A stretch of DNA of 22,301 nt, taken from positions 1 through 22,301 of the forward strand of contig LSSK01000003.1 in the NCBI GenBank assembly GCA_001969505.1. Reading direction: 5' to 3'. The translations under genes were made by a program, and so were the position numbers. Origin of the DNA: Zancudomyces culisetae (lineage: Eukaryota > Kickxellomycota > Harpellomycetes > Harpellales > Legeriomycetaceae). Each line of letters starts with the position of its first letter. Position 1 is the stretch's first letter. Positions 18,625 through 22,301 of the stretch are shown in pieces. The notes beneath the pieces were generated by a model. That model was not told the DNA's origin. It did no database searches and was given only the letters and a program-made list of their open reading frames with translations.

Positions 18625-19231
18625 TTTATTCTATTTATGGTATGTTCGATTTACTTTTTTCGTTTTGTGTTGTACCACAGTTTTACTAACCTTCTATAAT
18701 AATAGTCTATCCTCTTTAAATACACCTCTAAAATAGCTTTTGGTTTTTTTTTGTATTGAATATCCAAGACAGGGCGAGGAAGGACAAGACAAAAAAAATA
18801 ATTGACTAAAAAAAATTTTTTTTCTGGCCAGTTTTCATTTCTAGAACCAAAGATCTTAGGTGAAGATATCCAGCATAAAAAAAAACACTGGCCTTGATTT
18901 CTTTCATCCAGCTAAAATTAGTTTGATCTTGCTGAATGGTAATACCTTGGATCGTTGAAAAAAAATTTTTCTTGTACTACATTTTCCTGCCTATTCATTT
19001 AGCCTGAGGAAAAAAAAATTTTTTTTTTTCCTTGGACATCTTTACGGACAATTTATATGTATAGCGAGTAATAAACTAATTTTGGGGGGTCAATATATCA
19101 TTTACGTTTGTTGGCAAATATTCAAATGATTTATTTTCACTAAAATTCAAATTATTTTGTAAATATATACTACTCTCTCCTGTAAAATATAAGAAACAAG
19201 ATTATCAACTCGATACTATAACTAATTCAAG
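18625..19231. promoter_or_regulatory. Bidirectional TSR1/KRR1 promoter with three RRPE-like motifs
   Basis: A 607-base divergent spacer between two ribosome-biogenesis genes. It holds three A-run/T-run palindromes: A8T8 at 18808-18823, TTGAAAAAAAATTTTT around 18955-18970, and A9T11 at 19010-19029. They resemble the Saccharomyces RRPE. The central placement suits shared control of both genes, which is inference. Confidence 0.5.
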
Positions 19232-20596
<1,365 letters not shown>

Positions 20597-21412
20597 GTTT
20601 TTTGAGCTTTTTTTATCTTTCTAGTTAAGGTTTTACATTACCTCTTTATGTTTTACATAAAATCAAGAATTATAATAAAACTACTTAGACAAATTACGCT
20701 TTTTTTTGTTAAGAAGAGTCTGAAGAGTATCAGAGAACAACTCAAAATGGCAAATCATAGGTAGATATAATAAAAGTCGGATTAAGCAAAGCCCTTTAAG
20801 GTGGTAAAGGTGGTGTAGCGATAATATATCAAGCTTTAGGGAAAAGGTGTGTATGCAACTGCAGTAACAACAAAAAAAAAGCTGATTACCCCGTACCTGC
20901 AAATTCAGTTTTATTGTACCAACACCAACATGCAAAATGTACCAACAGTACACCCACACTACTAAAATACGTATTTTTCACAAGTTAATTGTGTTCAATT
21001 GGAACATTTTTAGGCAAGTAAAAGCAAAATGGTTTTACTTTTATACATACGAGGGGGAGGTTGTGTATTCTATAAAAACCACCATTCAAATACACTGATT
21101 CTACATTGATATTATTCAACCACTAATATTGATCGTTTTCATAAAGTTAGGATATATAAATGATAAAACAACAGTTGGTATAAAAAAAGGTTGAGTCTAA
21201 TGAAACTGAAATTCGTTATTTTTTAGCCAAAGTGTGTGGGTCATTAGTGGTAGATTCTGGGTATAGGAATTGACTTATTAATAACCAGTAGGATATATGT
21301 GTGTGTTTTTTTACTAGTGTAACATTAAAAAATTCTGAATAGGGTAGGGTGAGAACTGTTTAGATAGAGATATTAATGCACAAATATGTACTATTTATAA
21401 CTATTTTCATAG
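20597..21412. other. KRR1 3' region and unresolved 5' part of RCE1
   Basis: About 800 bases between the KRR1 stop and the first confident RCE1 exon. The N-terminal half of RCE1 would be expected here. Splice-acceptor-like sites occur (TTATTTTTTAG ending near 21226; GAATAGGGTAG ending at 21347), but I could not chain exons into a membrane protein. A 92-codon minus-strand frame at 20681-20959 is not recognised and is probably chance. Confidence 0.35.
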
Positions 21413-22009
21413 AAATACAACCAATATCTTAATTATGTCTTTAATCACTATCCCACTAGCCCATTTATATCACATAATTGAAAAGCGGAAAGCCAAATGG
21501 CCTTGGAGTAAAATAATACCACCTACAGGTAAATAAATTTTAAAGCGTTGGTATTATATACAATCTCACTGACCTCTTTCTAAAAAATAGCTCTTCAGTT
21601 TACCTACACGACGATTTTCAGTCTCTTTAATGCATATATCTTTACCAAAACCCGTAAGTATTCCTCCAGCTACAGTATCTAGTGAATTTAACCAACCTTC
21701 GGAAATAATTGATTCTAATACTAGATTGTAATGTTACATAGAAAGCGTATATGCCTGTATATTAAGTCATGTATTTTGTAATGTGATGGGATTGCCAGAT
21801 TTGGGCGCATTGAAGGAGATAGCTGCTTACAAGCCAAGTAAGAAAATGCCTGTATTATTATCTGTTTGTTTATTATTGTTTGGTTAAATTTTCTACAATT
21901 TGGATACAATTGATTTATATATCCTAACATTATTTTTGTAATTATAGCATCAGTAATTGCATACACTGTTGGTATTCTAGGATTTATACTTTTGATGACT
22001 TCATATTGA
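21413..22009 (+). CDS. RCE1: CAAX prenyl endoprotease Rce1, C-terminal exons (partial)
   Basis: Exons at about 21413-21528, 21591-21653, 21742-21837 and 21948-22009. The translation contains PLAHLYHIIEK, matching the catalytic AHxHHxxE block, LQFTYTTIFSLFNAYIFTKT, matching the family's QFxYTxxFGxYxxFLFxRTG helix, and SHVFCNVMGLPD, matching the HxxCNxMGFP signature. A short hydrophobic C-terminus follows (VGILGFILLMTSY). Rce1 is an ER membrane protease that removes the last three residues of prenylated CAAX proteins such as Ras and a-factor. The 5' limit is uncertain: an in-frame ATG exists at 21435 and the frame is open back to 21348. The EExxxR glutamate motif expected about 33 residues before the first His was not found. 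The open frame there reads CLDRDINAQ. Either upstream exons were missed or the gene is altered. Confidence 0.75.
21529..21590 (+). other. RCE1 intron
   Basis: 62 bases. Donor GTAAAT, CTGAC branch-like site about 20 bases before the end, acceptor AAATAG. It joins phase-1 exons into GCT (Ala) inside a conserved helix. Confidence 0.75.
21654..21741 (+). other. RCE1 intron
   Basis: 88 bases. Donor GTAAGT, CTAAT branch-like site, acceptor ACATAG. It joins the helix ending FTKT to QSVYACILSH, preserving the family's spacing before the HxxCN block. Confidence 0.8.
21838..21947 (+). other. RCE1 intron
   Basis: 110 bases. Donor GTAAGA, CCTAAC branch site, acceptor ATTATAG. It links the GLPD...AAYKP segment to the final hydrophobic exon ending at TGA 22007-22009. 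Confidence 0.8.
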
Positions 22010-22301
22010 GTTTTGTTAAACACTAGAGTTTTTTTTTTACGTATGTAATTATCTACACATTATACTGGGCTATAATGATAACTATGCTATTCCACTTTTA
22101 TGCTTAGAGAATAACTTCTGTTTATAAACCTTTGTCGTTTCTTGCTTAAGCAAGTCATTCCTATGTGTGTGTATATCTGTGGGTTTTTTTTTCTGAAATA
22201 ATCTATTGAGAATCATTATTTGAAAGTCATTCAATAAAACAATTGGATAAAAATAATAGCGAAAGCAAAATTGCTGTTCTTTGAGTTTTTGGTATTTGCA
22301 C

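Noticed and set aside
21721-22023. 100-codon minus-strand frame
   Set aside because: It is antisense to the RCE1 exons and introns, where the plus strand matches the family's conserved blocks.

Overview
The window looks like nuclear DNA of an ascomycete yeast. It is AT-rich, with fairly wide AT-rich spacers. Genes are either intronless or carry short introns with GTATGT/GTAAGT-type donors and CTAAC/CTAAT/CTGAC-type branch sites. CTG falls at conserved leucines of KRR1, so the standard code is used and the CTG-Ser clade is excluded. An apparent SREBP-type C-terminal domain would fit an early-diverging budding yeast or a relative better than the Saccharomyces/Candida crown, but no species is claimed.

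Layout: 1-3441 holds a 3' spacer and a large minus-strand membrane protein resembling the membrane hairpin and C-terminal domain of SREBP precursors, with no recognisable bHLH. 3442-6508 is a spacer with one possible decayed coding patch. 6509-7021 (+) encodes an orphan three-helix membrane protein, convergent with a minus-strand WrbA/Pst2-type flavodoxin-like quinone reductase (7476-8207). 8208-12152 is a long spacer holding an NPR2-like coding patch, a 384-base assembly gap set inside a poly-C tract, and the NOP1 promoter.

12153-20596 is a dense block of translation and ribosome-biogenesis genes. NOP1 (fibrillarin, +, one intron) is convergent with FRS2 (cytosolic Phe-tRNA synthetase alpha, -). 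TSR1 (40S assembly factor, -) lies upstream of FRS2 and is divergent from KRR1 (small-subunit processome KH protein, +, two introns). NOP1, TSR1 and KRR1 act on the same pre-rRNA/40S pathway. Their 5' flanks carry repeated A-run/T-run palindromes resembling the RRPE motif of yeast ribosome-biogenesis promoters.

20597-22301 contains the last four recognisable exons of RCE1, the CAAX prenyl endoprotease, whose upstream exons could not be resolved. Gene structures for NOP1, KRR1 and RCE1 were worked out by hand from splice signals and reading-frame continuity.
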